NCBI RefSeq assembly: GCF_014287705.1
Contig: NZ_JACOOY010000004.1
Coordinates: 1 to 64,000, forward strand
Source: Dorea_D hominis
Lineage (GTDB): Bacteria > Bacillota > Clostridia > Lachnospirales > Lachnospiraceae
Reading direction: 5' to 3'
DNA length: 64,000 nt
Below, piece after piece: positions 52,977 to 61,966 of the stretch (the first letter of the stretch is position 1; each line of letters begins with the position of its first letter). The translations under genes were made by a program, and so were the position numbers. A model generated the notes under the pieces. It was not told the DNA's origin, made no database searches, and was given only the letters and a program-made list of their open reading frames with translations.

Positions 52977-54010
52977 AAAAATTAAAGTTATTACTTGCAA
53001 ATATTATACTTGCCGGTGTGCTGGTGCTCGGTGGCTGTGCGGATGCCGGGGACAGTTCACAGTCTTCGTCTTCTAAAGAAACGACTACGCAGGAATCTGC
53101 TTCATCTGAAGATCAAAATACGAATGCCGAAGACAGTTCGGATGATACATCTGCACAGGCGGATTCCGGTAATACTGCCGGTTCTGATACCGCAGGCAAG
53201 ACAAAGGCTGCCGCTTCTAAGGCAAAAACTTCGGCTGTAAGTACTTCTAAGATACCGAAGTACTCTGGTTCGCCTTATATCAAAGTTCATAACAATGTAC
53301 CGTTTTTTAAGAAGTCGGACCTGACGAAAAAAGTCTTTGAGAAGTACAGCAAATTAGATGCGCTCGGCCGCTGCCGCACTGCTTATGCCAATGTCTGCAA
53401 AGCAACCATGCCAACGGAAAAGCGCGGACGGATCGGTATGGTCAAACCTTCCGGCTGGCACACAGTGAAGTACAACAACGTAGACGGCAAATACCTCTAC
53501 AACCGCTGTCATCTGATCGGTTATCAGCTCACCGCTGAAAATGCGAACGAAAGTAATCTCATGACCGGAACGCGCTATCTGAATGTAGATGGCATGCTGC
53601 CTTTTGAAAATATGGTTGCTGACTATGTAAAAGAGACAAACAACCACGTTCTGTACCGGGTAACGCCGATATATACGGATGAAAACTTACTGGCTGACGG
53701 TGTACTGATGGAAGCGGAATCTGTTGAGGACAAAGGCAAAGGCATTTCCTACTGCGTATATGTGTATAACGTACAGCCGGGAATCAAGATTGATTATGAG
53801 ACTGGCGACAGCTCTGCGAAAGATTCACGCCGTTCCGGACAGAGTTCCGCAAAAGGAACTTACATCATTAACGAGAACACGAACAAATTTCACAAACCGG
53901 ACTGCCGGAGCGTGAAGATGATGAAAGATAAGAATAAGAAAACATATACCGGGAAACGCTCTGAGCTCATCAATTCGGGGTATGAGCCGTGCAAGAACTG
54001 TAACCCGTGA
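52964..54010 (+). CDS. DNA/RNA non-specific endonuclease lipoprotein with zinc-binding C-terminus
   Basis: A 348-aa secreted nuclease. The signal peptide ends in lipobox VLGGC; a Ser/Thr/Asp-rich linker (to about residue 95) follows. The nuclease domain has RCHLIGYQLTAENANESNLM and TGTRYLNVDGMLPFE, matching streptococcal EndA-like enzymes with the catalytic histidine. Residues 300-348 form an Ada/YokU-like cysteine-histidine module (FHKPDCRSVKMM ... YEPCKNC). It probably degrades extracellular DNA for nutrition or matrix turnover. The start could also be the ATG three codons later. Confidence 0.9.
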   Translation: MDKMKKLKLLLANIILAGVLVLGGCADAGDSSQSSSSKETTTQESASSEDQNTNAEDSSDDTSAQADSGNTAGSDTAGKTKAAASKAKTSAVSTSKIPKYSGSPYIKVHNNVPFFKKSDLTKKVFEKYSKLDALGRCRTAYANVCKATMPTEKRGRIGMVKPSGWHTVKYNNVDGKYLYNRCHLIGYQLTAENANESNLMTGTRYLNVDGMLPFENMVADYVKETNNHVLYRVTPIYTDENLLADGVLMEAESVEDKGKGISYCVYVYNVQPGIKIDYETGDSSAKDSRRSGQSSAKGTYIINENTNKFHKPDCRSVKMMKDKNKKTYTGKRSELINSGYEPCKNCNP

Positions 54011-54023
54011 TACTGTCACGGGT
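54003..54023 (+). terminator. Hairpin overlapping the nuclease stop codon
   Basis: ACCCGTGA (54003-54010) pairs with TCACGGGT (54016-54023), followed by GGCTTTTCC. The TGA stop is in the left arm. Confidence 0.7.
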
Positions 54024-54050
54024 GGCTTTTCCGAATATTATAAAAATTAT

Positions 54051-54097
54051 AAAACCGCATTACAGTAGCGATTAAACTTGCTGCAATGCGGTTTTTT
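54051..54097 (+). terminator. Second, strong terminator after the nuclease gene
   Basis: AAAACCGCATT (54051-54061) pairs with AATGCGGTTTT (54085-54095), with inner CAG/CTG, then Ts. Confidence 0.9.
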
Positions 54098-54165
54098 ACT
54101 TTCCTCTTTTTTATCTAATCGTTACCGGGTGGAAACTATCAGGATTTTGCTGTATTTTATGCTCG

Positions 54166-54435
54166 TTATATCCACTCTTCATTTCCGCCTGTTACTGCAA
54201 GGGAAAGCAAAGCATCCATTTTCTCTACTTCATCTTCGCCCTGGATTACCTGTAATAATTTTGCCGTTTCTTCTATTACAGGCATCGGCTCATCCGGGCC
54301 GATCTCCATATCCGGCTGCTCACCGCATGCCGGACAGACCATCTGTGGTCTTACCGTAAGTGATAAGAAACGGTTCCCACACTCTTCACATTCATAATAG
54401 CCACACATCTGTGTGCCATCAGGTACATAATACAT
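54166..54435 (-). CDS. Small zinc-ribbon protein (89 aa)
   Basis: An 89-aa protein with two CxxC pairs, CEEC (residues 16-19) and CPAC (34-37), forming a zinc ribbon, then an acidic helical tail. AAGGGGGAT precedes the ATG. No partner is evident; it lies 80 bp downstream of the DUF4317-like gene on the same strand. Confidence 0.75.
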   Translation of the reverse strand: MYYVPDGTQMCGYYECEECGNRFLSLTVRPQMVCPACGEQPDMEIGPDEPMPVIEETAKLLQVIQGEDEVEKMDALLSLAVTGGNEEWI

Positions 54436-54515
54436 CTTTTATCCCCCTTTAAATAATACTTCTGTCTTTTGCTGATTTTTCTATCTTCTGTCAGAATCAA
54501 GCACAAACTCTGTAA

Positions 54516-55163
54516 TCACATTAATTGCAACAGCTGTAAGAATTCCTCATGTGGTCTGCCTGCATTCTTCTCATACCATGCAATCGCTCCGGAATCTCCA
54601 CTCCGGTCCGAAAATGCCGGAAATAAAAAGCCAAACTGCGGCTCGCCCATCTCGTAATCTCCACTGACCGGCGCAAATACACCTGTCAGGAACGGATATA
54701 CTTCTTCGGATTCCCACTGTTCTGTCTTGTCGTTGCCTTTTCTCGGCACATCATAGCAGCCATAAAACAGATAAAATCCATATTCCCTGTTTTGGTTAAG
54801 CTTCTCTCCCAGGATTTCGTAAAATGTTTCCAGAAGTCCGTCATTTTTGAGTTCACACTCTTTCAATGCCATCAGAAGCTGCCAAATACTTCCCGGCTTT
54901 TTTGCCGTCTTCGGAAATACATATTCTTTTAATTGCCTGTTTGTATCTGCAAACGGGATTGCCTTTGCAAGCTTCAAATTTTTTCCCTGATCCGCTTTTG
55001 ATAATTTCAAGAAATGAATATTAAATGTACCATCCACATATCCTTCTTCATCAAAATACGCTCCTACAACTCTCGAAAAACAGTTACGGCTTATTGTCAT
55101 GCGACGCGTCAGCTCCAGCATATCCTCCCGGTTTATTCTTCTCGTTTTTAACTCTTCTGCCAT
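54516..55163 (-). CDS. DUF4317-like protein (short form)
   Basis: A 215-aa soluble protein with an N-terminus reminiscent of DUF4317 (INREDMLELTRRMTISRNCFSRVVGAYFDEEG) and the later REYGFYLFYGCYDVPRKGNDK block. DUF4317 proteins are usually longer, so this is a short relative or a C-terminally reduced form; the frame ends normally. The function is unknown. Confidence 0.6.
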   Translation of the reverse strand: MAEELKTRRINREDMLELTRRMTISRNCFSRVVGAYFDEEGYVDGTFNIHFLKLSKADQGKNLKLAKAIPFADTNRQLKEYVFPKTAKKPGSIWQLLMALKECELKNDGLLETFYEILGEKLNQNREYGFYLFYGCYDVPRKGNDKTEQWESEEVYPFLTGVFAPVSGDYEMGEPQFGFLFPAFSDRSGDSGAIAWYEKNAGRPHEEFLQLLQLM

Positions 55164-55236
55164 CTGTCTTTTTCCCCTTATATTCTCTATTCTTTATTAT
55201 AAACGTAGCCTTTCTGCCTCGCAATCCTGTTTTTGC

Positions 55237-55285
55237 AAAAAAAGTTCTCCTATGATTTTTATTCGATCATAGAAGAACCTTTTAA
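55237..55285 (-). terminator. Terminator after the YczE-like gene
   Basis: On the minus strand AAAAGGTTCTTCTATGAT pairs with ATCATAGGAGAACTTTT, followed by further Ts. Confidence 0.9.
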
Positions 55286-55350
55286 ATTCAATTCTTTTTC
55301 CTTTTTATTGCGGGGTTATAAATTTTTATTACATTTCTTTACAGGAATCT

Positions 55351-55974
55351 TTACATTTTTTCAAGTTTTGTTTTAAAAAACTGAATCAAAGGTCCGTTGA
55401 AACATGCATTAATCACTGTACCAATTCCTGCAACAGCCCAGATTCCTGCTCCTGATGCGATTGCAAATGCAATTCCAACAATTACTACAACCACATCTGA
55501 AAGTACTCTTGCTTTATGAAATGGAATTTTCTGATGTGTCAGCTTTTCAATAATGATTGCCACACTGTCATATGGTGCAATTCCCATATCCGCAACCATA
55601 TATAATGCAACTCCCATTGATGCCATTAACTGGGCGAGTACAAGCGCAATTATACGAAGCGGAAGAGACATTTCTATCTGTACTACATCCTGTGCCAGCC
55701 AACAAACAAAATCTGCGATATATCCGACAAAAATCATATTAATGATAGTTCCTGCACCAATGCAGTGCCTTGCCTGGAAAAATACAATTACAAGAATCAC
55801 TGCATTCATCAATAACTGCCATGTTCCAAAACTCCAGCCGATAAATCCACTGATTCCAAGATTCATTGCACTGAAAGGGTCTACGCCAAACCCGGACAAA
55901 CGAAGGAAAGACACACACAGACCAATAAACAAGATTCCTAAAATCATCATCCCAGCCCGTTTTGTTATTTTCAT
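55351..55974 (-). CDS. YczE/YyaS-like integral membrane protein
   Basis: A 207-aa membrane protein with five or six helices. The conserved features are LRLSGFGVDPFSAMNLGIS and MVADMGIAPYDSVAIII, typical of the YczE/YyaS family. The function is unsettled. It is 15 bp downstream of the alpha-galactosidase gene on the same strand, so it could be cotranscribed with that operon. Confidence 0.85.
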   Translation of the reverse strand: MKITKRAGMMILGILFIGLCVSFLRLSGFGVDPFSAMNLGISGFIGWSFGTWQLLMNAVILVIVFFQARHCIGAGTIINMIFVGYIADFVCWLAQDVVQIEMSLPLRIIALVLAQLMASMGVALYMVADMGIAPYDSVAIIIEKLTHQKIPFHKARVLSDVVVVIVGIAFAIASGAGIWAVAGIGTVINACFNGPLIQFFKTKLEKM

Positions 55975-55989
55975 TGTTCTTCTTTCCTC

Positions 55990-58221
55990 CTACTCCTTTT
56001 TCCCTTTTAACATATATATTCTTGATTCAAAATCCGTACACGGGACAGCATCTCCCGGCACTTCTCCTGCTGTTACATCAGAGGTGATAAGTCCAAAGTT
56101 CATCAGCTCATCTCCATAATTTTCTGTGTGATTCCAGACATTTTCATAAAGCATATCCGGATTCAGTCCCTGTAAACGGACACGACTATACGGTTGATTA
56201 ACTCCATTTAACACACGGTAATAACCTACAATCGCAAGTGTACGATCTTCATTGGTCACCATCCAGACAGTTTCATTTCCATCAAACGGACTCTTCAATC
56301 TGTAAAATGTTCCGAACTGCAACACCTCTCTGTATTCTTTCATAAATACAATCTGTTCTTTTACTTCTTTGATTTCTTCCTCTGTTAATTTATTCAGATC
56401 CAGCTCATATCCAAAGGTTCCAAAATATGCAACATTCGCACGGGTATGTAACGGAGTATTACGAAATACCTGATGATTCGGAACAACCGATACATGACTT
56501 CCCATACTGCTGAGTGGATAACACATAGAAGTCCCATATTGAATCTTCAGACGTTCAATTGCATCTGAATCGTCGCTTGTCCATCCCTGCGGAGCATAAT
56601 ATAACATGCCAGGATCAAACCTTCCGCCACCACTCGCGCAGGATTCAAATAATACTTCCGGAAATGCCATTGTCAGACGTTCATATAAATCATATACGCC
56701 TAAAATATAACGGTGAAATATCTCTCCCTGCCTGTCTGCCGGAAGTTTTACACTGTAACACTCTGTAATGCTGCGATTCATATCCCATTTGATATAAGAT
56801 ATCTTAGCTTCTGACAATAATTTTTTCATCATATTATAAATACAATCCACAACTTCTTTTCTTGAAAAATCCAGTACATACTGATATCTTCCATGAGAAG
56901 TATTTCTTCCCGGGGTCTGAATGATCCAGTCCGGATGTGTACGATATAAATCTGAATCTTTGTTTACCATTTCCGGTTCAAACCAGAGACCGAATTTCAT
57001 CCCCAGATTCTCAATTCTTTCAGCTAAGCCTTTTATCCCATTTGGTAAAAGATCCGGATTTGCTACCCAGTCACCAAGACCGGCTCTGTCATTTCTTCTT
57101 GCGCCAAACCATCCGTCATCCAGTACAAATAATTCAACTCCGCATTCTTTAGCTTTTCCGGCGATCTCAACAAGCCGATCTTCCGTAAAGTCAAAATAAG
57201 TTGCTTCCCAATTATTATTCAAAATTGGTCTGGTCCGATCTCTCCAATAGCCTCTTGCCAGCCTTTTGGCATATAATTTCTGAAAAGTCTGACTCATTCC
57301 ATTCAGTCCCTGATCACTATATACAAGCATTGCTTCAGGCGTCTGAAAACTCTCCATAGGTTCTAATTTCCAATCAAATCCTGTCGGATTAATACCTGCT
57401 GTAATTCTTGTAACATCATGGGTATCCACTTCTGCCTGTATCCGAAAATTTCCACTGTATATAAGGCTAACACCAATGGCTTCTCCTACATTTTCATCTG
57501 TATTCTCTCGTTTCAATACCATAAATGGATTATGCTCATGAGAGGAATTTCCACGCATACTATCGATTGCTGTAATTCCCTGTTCTAAAACTCTGTTTTT
57601 CACATAACGCTCTCTTGACCATGCACCGGATAACTGCATCCATATATAATCCTTGTCCGGAAGATCCAGACTTAAGCTCATCATATTTAATATATGTAAA
57701 TTCTGATTTCCACTATTTTTTAAACGTGCACTTCTTGCTATTGCACTGTATTGTTCAAAAATAGTATATAATAACTCCAGCTGAGCACCTGTCAAAGAAT
57801 CTTTCAGGAAAACACGCAGTGTCTGTGCTTCTTCTTCTGCTTCTGTGTAAGTTGCCGGAAGTCCGGAAAGTTTCGGTTTCCCGGATGAGATCTCATATCC
57901 ATCATACTGAAATTCACTGATTCTGCTTCCATTTTCCTGCAATAACTCTATTGCCGGATGTCTGTAATCTGTTGTCCCATAAACCGGATATTCCTGTCTG
58001 ATATGTTCCAACGAGAAACTACGATCCCACTCATAAATATAAGATGTCATTGGTCGTCCACATTTTTCCACCAAATAGGAGAAATCTGCCTTATCATGAA
58101 TTCGTTTACCAAAATACAGTTGTCCTAAATGTCCATTATCTAATACACATAAAATATAGCTGATTTTGTCATTATATAAATGAAATGTTTTTGTTTCCTT
58201 ATGGAAAATAATTTTTCTCAT
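55990..58221 (-). CDS. aga: Alpha-galactosidase (GH36)
   Basis: A 743-aa cytoplasmic enzyme that hydrolyses terminal alpha-galactosides such as melibiose and raffinose. A beta-sandwich N-domain precedes the barrel with FVLDDGWFGAR, the nucleophile in SYIKWDMNR (Asp480) and the acid/base region SCASGGGRFDPGML ... WTSDDSDAIER (near Asp550). Length and motifs match GH36 group I enzymes. It is in an operon with a GPH transporter 23 bp upstream and two AraC regulators beyond. Confidence 0.96.
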   Translation of the reverse strand: MRKIIFHKETKTFHLYNDKISYILCVLDNGHLGQLYFGKRIHDKADFSYLVEKCGRPMTSYIYEWDRSFSLEHIRQEYPVYGTTDYRHPAIELLQENGSRISEFQYDGYEISSGKPKLSGLPATYTEAEEEAQTLRVFLKDSLTGAQLELLYTIFEQYSAIARSARLKNSGNQNLHILNMMSLSLDLPDKDYIWMQLSGAWSRERYVKNRVLEQGITAIDSMRGNSSHEHNPFMVLKRENTDENVGEAIGVSLIYSGNFRIQAEVDTHDVTRITAGINPTGFDWKLEPMESFQTPEAMLVYSDQGLNGMSQTFQKLYAKRLARGYWRDRTRPILNNNWEATYFDFTEDRLVEIAGKAKECGVELFVLDDGWFGARRNDRAGLGDWVANPDLLPNGIKGLAERIENLGMKFGLWFEPEMVNKDSDLYRTHPDWIIQTPGRNTSHGRYQYVLDFSRKEVVDCIYNMMKKLLSEAKISYIKWDMNRSITECYSVKLPADRQGEIFHRYILGVYDLYERLTMAFPEVLFESCASGGGRFDPGMLYYAPQGWTSDDSDAIERLKIQYGTSMCYPLSSMGSHVSVVPNHQVFRNTPLHTRANVAYFGTFGYELDLNKLTEEEIKEVKEQIVFMKEYREVLQFGTFYRLKSPFDGNETVWMVTNEDRTLAIVGYYRVLNGVNQPYSRVRLQGLNPDMLYENVWNHTENYGDELMNFGLITSDVTAGEVPGDAVPCTDFESRIYMLKGKKE

Positions 58222-58244
58222 AAACTACCTCTTTTATATTTAAA

Positions 58245-59663
58245 TTATGCATCCTGCTTTCTGGCATGCATTTCGTTTACTTTCCTTGTAACTTCTTCCA
58301 TCTTCTCATCTTTTAAAATATAATATTTTTTGTAAATACCAAAACTAACAATTGCGAGAATAATCGGAATGATAATCATCAATACGCGGATTCCTAATAC
58401 GGTTCCTGCACTTTGAGCTGTTGCTTTTGCATTGTATCCTACTATCTGAAGTCCGATTCCGGTTAATCCACCTGCGGCAGCTGTTGCTGCCTTCATAAGA
58501 AATGTCTGTGCAGAACAAGTTACACTTTCATTACGTACTCCGAATTTTACTTCTCCATAATCAATTACATCTGCCATACAGCAAGTTGTTACACCAAGTG
58601 AAAGTCCTGAACCAAAGAACAGCAGTGCACAACAGATTACAACCAATACCTTGCTCTGCGGAGCAACATATCCTGCTATTCCAAGAAGGATGAAACCCGC
58701 AACCGGAAGTCCACATGCAAATGCATACACTTTTTCACGGCTGATCTTGCTGGCGATTTTCGGGAAAAATACAAGTCCGGCCATTTCAGCGATGATCGCA
58801 AATCCAAAAATAGAATACAAATATTCATCATGGCAAACGCATTTGAAATAATAAACAGCAAAACTTTTTGCAATCTGTGTACAAAGATTAAATGTCAGAA
58901 GCAAACCTATAAAAGCAAGCAGCTGATCATTTTTCACAATTACGTGAAATGCCTGTTTCAAACTTGTTTTTTCTGCTGATGCACCAACTGTAGATTCTTC
59001 TTTTACATTGAATACTGTAATACCGATCGTAATGATAAATACGACTGCGATAATAATAGCAAATAAAGTGTATCCTTTTTCTGCATAAAGATTACTTTCT
59101 CCTGCAAGCTTATTCAGATGATTAATAATATAAAGACCAAATGTTGCTACTGAGAATCCTGCAAGACTTGCAAAAAATCTCGGAATGACAGATACTTTTT
59201 CACGTTCATGCGGATCATTGGTCAAGTTTGGAAGCCATGACCAATATGGAACATCCATAACGGTATAAGTCATTCCGTATAAAATATACATTACAGATAC
59301 ATATACATACAAGGCAGTTCCTGATAAATGAAAGCTATGGAACAGTAAAACAAATACAACGGAATTCACTAACGTTCCGATCACCAGCCAGATTCTAAAT
59401 TTACCAAACCGAGTATGTGTATTATCTACGATCATTCCCATCATCGGATCATTGATTGCATCCCAGATTCTTGCTACAAAAAACAGTACTCCGACAAATG
59501 CCGGTGCCAGATACAAAGTATCTGTAAAATAAAGCATTAAAAATGCTCCTACCAGATTACAGATGGCATCTTTGCCAATAGCTCCAATACCAAAACATAA
59601 TTTTTCTCTCGTAGATGCGTATTTATACTGCGGATTTCTCTGATTTTCTTTTTGAGTCGCCAT
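58245..59663 (-). CDS. GPH-family sugar:cation symporter
   Basis: A 472-aa transporter of the glycoside-pentoside-hexuronide family with twelve helices. Features: FGIGAIGKDAICNLVGAFLMLYFTD, WDAINDPMMGMIVDNTHTRFGKFR (the conserved cation-site loop), and VMDVPYWSWLPNLTNDP. The neighbouring alpha-galactosidase suggests uptake of melibiose, raffinose or galactinol. AGGAGGAG precedes the ATG. A minus-strand TATACT at 59752-59747 is a possible -10. Confidence 0.93.
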   Translation of the reverse strand: MATQKENQRNPQYKYASTREKLCFGIGAIGKDAICNLVGAFLMLYFTDTLYLAPAFVGVLFFVARIWDAINDPMMGMIVDNTHTRFGKFRIWLVIGTLVNSVVFVLLFHSFHLSGTALYVYVSVMYILYGMTYTVMDVPYWSWLPNLTNDPHEREKVSVIPRFFASLAGFSVATFGLYIINHLNKLAGESNLYAEKGYTLFAIIIAVVFIITIGITVFNVKEESTVGASAEKTSLKQAFHVIVKNDQLLAFIGLLLTFNLCTQIAKSFAVYYFKCVCHDEYLYSIFGFAIIAEMAGLVFFPKIASKISREKVYAFACGLPVAGFILLGIAGYVAPQSKVLVVICCALLFFGSGLSLGVTTCCMADVIDYGEVKFGVRNESVTCSAQTFLMKAATAAAGGLTGIGLQIVGYNAKATAQSAGTVLGIRVLMIIIPIILAIVSFGIYKKYYILKDEKMEEVTRKVNEMHARKQDA

Positions 59664-59757
59664 AATTCTCCTCCTCTAATATTCCTTTATTTATTTGTTA
59701 TCTGAGTGAGGAATCTTGTGCACTTGTTCCTTTTTTCCATAATGCAAGTATAACGCG

Positions 59758-59830
59758 AAAAAAAAGACATCCGTTATACCATTTTGTTAAGAATAATATC
59801 CCAAATGTTAGGTACATGATGTCTTTCAGA
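59758..59830 (-). terminator. Long terminator hairpin between AraC regulator and transporter genes
   Basis: On the minus strand AAAGACATC pairs with GATGTCTTT, followed by a run of Ts; between them TACC...GGTA and CATTT...AAATG extend the fold. It ends the first AraC gene. Confidence 0.65.
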
Positions 59831-59835
59831 ACATT

Positions 59836-60768
59836 TTATCTATTACTTTCTTTATTTTTCTCAATATCTTTTACATAAATCTTTTTATGTTTTTGATATT
59901 CTTCCAATTCATTTTGTGCAGAAATCAGTCTTGTTCTCGCCTTCTTACGGTTACTGTTCCGATATACACTTGGTGTCATTCCTATTTTCTGTTTGAATAC
60001 TTTTCCAAATGCCAGCGAATTGCGATACCCACAGGAAACTGCAATGTCTTCAATCGACTGTTCCGTAAGTACGAGCTGTTCTTTTCCTCTTGAGATCCGA
60101 AATTCTGTCAGAAAATCTTTTGGCGAAATTCCAAGGCTGTTCATAAAAATTGTATATAAATAACTTCGGTTTAATGCCAGATATTCTGCTATATCTGCAA
60201 CTGTGATACCTTGCGAATAAGAATTTTTAATATAATCAATCGCTTCCTGTACATGCATGCTTTCTTTTGTATTATCTGCATATTCTTTAATCTCAATGCC
60301 TCGTGCCAGCACCGAAAAAAACTGATACAACTTTCCCTGGAGATAATACAGATTTTCTGCTGTTGACTGGGTATGACGAAGCATTTCAAAAACGATTTCT
60401 TTTAATTCATCTCCATATTCACATTCACAGGTCAGTTGTCGCCCGTTTAGTCCCAAATCCCGCACGAATCTGGAAGCTTCTGTCCCCCCAAATCCGACCC
60501 ATAGATATGCCCACGGTTCTTCCTTGTCTGCCTGATAAAACGTCAGACTTTCCGGTTCAATTAAAAATGCCTGTCCTTCTGACAGATGATACTTGTTTTC
60601 CCCCACCTGATAGATGCCTTTCCCTTTCATTACATAATGTAATATATAATTAGGCCTGGAGGCCGGTCCATAGCTATGCAGAGGTTCACATTCTGCATAG
60701 CCACAAAAACTTAAATGAAAATCTTTAAATTTGGGTTTTAATAATTGCAATACATAAGCATCTTCCAT
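59836..60768 (-). CDS. AraC-family regulator (MsmR/RafR-like)
   Basis: A 310-aa regulator with an N-terminal AraC-type cupin arm (NYILHYVMKGKGIYQVGENKYHLSEGQAFLIEP) and a C-terminal double helix-turn-helix (YIKNSYSQGITVADIAEYLALNRSYLYTIF; IEDIAVSCGYRNSLAFGKVFKQKIGMTPSVYR). MsmR/RafR relatives activate raffinose or melibiose operons, which fits its position before the transporter and alpha-galactosidase. GAGGACG precedes the ATG. Confidence 0.93.
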   Translation of the reverse strand: MEDAYVLQLLKPKFKDFHLSFCGYAECEPLHSYGPASRPNYILHYVMKGKGIYQVGENKYHLSEGQAFLIEPESLTFYQADKEEPWAYLWVGFGGTEASRFVRDLGLNGRQLTCECEYGDELKEIVFEMLRHTQSTAENLYYLQGKLYQFFSVLARGIEIKEYADNTKESMHVQEAIDYIKNSYSQGITVADIAEYLALNRSYLYTIFMNSLGISPKDFLTEFRISRGKEQLVLTEQSIEDIAVSCGYRNSLAFGKVFKQKIGMTPSVYRNSNRKKARTRLISAQNELEEYQKHKKIYVKDIEKNKESNR

Positions 60769-60819
60769 AATAACGTCCTCTTTTTACAAACACAAAATAA
60801 CTGGATGTTCTTTTCATTT

Positions 60820-61629
60820 TTACAAACTGATAACACCGGAATGTTCTCTCCATTTTTTCCGATATTCGCTCGGTGACATCCGGTAACGCTCTTTGAATGC
60901 ACGGTTAAACGTCCGCTGGCTTTCAAATCCGCTGTCCAGGCAGATTTCTATGATTGAATCCCGGGTATTTTCCAGTCGCGAACATGCATAGCGGATTCTC
61001 GCATCATTTACATACTGATTAAAATTGTTGTGAAATGTTCCCGAAAACACACGGGAAATCGCATATTTACTTACGCACAGATCCTGTGCCATCTTATCCA
61101 ACGTTATATTTTCCCTGAAATGTCCGGAAATATATGCTACTGTCTGATAGATCAGATCATCACTTCCAACCTTGGATTTTTCATCCAGATCCAGAAGCGG
61201 TACACATCTTGCAAGCACGATCTGTAAATACGCTTGCAGAATCGTGAACTCCCATTCCTGCGTCAACATCATGCGGTACAGCGCATGAATAACCTCTTCT
61301 CCCAGTTCGCTCCTTTTGATCACTGGCATGACAGGTGCATATTTCTGTAACTCTTCACCGAAGAATCCGATACTTCCTGCCGCTATATTTACAAGATAAA
61401 TTTTATGTGCATCTGCGCCAAATACCTGATAATGGTGGATGATATCCGGAAATATAATTCCCATGTCTCCTGTTTCCAGATGATAAAGCTCCTGTCCGAC
61501 ACCCAGCTCCAGCGTTCCTTCCGTCACATAAACAAGCTCCAGCGTATTGTGAAGATGCGGCGCAACGTGACGTGCCCTCTTCTGCACTGCCTGGATATTC
61601 TGTTTTGTATTTTTATATTGTAAATGCAT
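60820..61629 (-). CDS. Second AraC-family regulator
   Basis: A 269-aa regulator with a cupin-type sensor (HLHNTLELVYVTEGTLELGVGQELYHLETGDMGIIFPDI) and a C-terminal AraC DNA-binding domain (ITLDKMAQDLCVSKYAISRVF; IIEICLDSGFESQRTFNRAFKERYRMSPSEYRKKW). GAGGCGGA precedes the ATG. Its target is uncertain: it could regulate the galactoside genes or the divergent 29-aa peptide gene. Confidence 0.92.
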   Translation of the reverse strand: MHLQYKNTKQNIQAVQKRARHVAPHLHNTLELVYVTEGTLELGVGQELYHLETGDMGIIFPDIIHHYQVFGADAHKIYLVNIAAGSIGFFGEELQKYAPVMPVIKRSELGEEVIHALYRMMLTQEWEFTILQAYLQIVLARCVPLLDLDEKSKVGSDDLIYQTVAYISGHFRENITLDKMAQDLCVSKYAISRVFSGTFHNNFNQYVNDARIRYACSRLENTRDSIIEICLDSGFESQRTFNRAFKERYRMSPSEYRKKWREHSGVISL

Positions 61630-61799
61630 AATCTCTTGTCCGCCTCTTTTATTTTCTGCTTTGCTTTACTCTGTATCCAAGGTTATCACTTTGATATTTG
61701 AAATGCAATATTTGTCTACTTTTTTGTCCGATTTGGCAAGCATTATCTGTATTTTCATCTTATAATGACCATGTAATCAAGAGAAAGGAGTGAATCGAT

Positions 61800-61889
61800 A
61801 TGATGAAAAGAATTAAAAATTACTTGCACGAGGTTATGGATTTCTATGGTGCTAATTATTTATATCTCGCAGCAATGTACCGTCACTAA
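61800..61889 (+). CDS. 29-aa peptide gene with full expression signals
   Basis: ATG at 61800 is 9 nt after AAAGGAG; a second ATG follows immediately. The 29 residues begin MMKRIKNYLHEVMDFYGANY, are amphipathic and aromatic-rich, and end YRH before TAA. TATAAT lies upstream (61761-61766) and a strong terminator follows directly. No family is recognised. It is divergent from the AraC gene at 61629. Confidence 0.7.
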   Translation: MMKRIKNYLHEVMDFYGANYLYLAAMYRH

Positions 61890-61921
61890 AAAAGGACCTG
61901 CGGACTGCATGGTCCTTTTTT
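61887..61921 (+). terminator. Terminator after the 29-aa peptide gene
   Basis: AAAAAAGGACC (61888-61898) pairs with GGTCCTTTTTT (61911-61921). Its arms begin within the stop codon. Confidence 0.92.
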
Positions 61922-61966
61922 CATGCTTATTTTTATACTTACTTTCAGCTTATAATCTTAAGCCTT

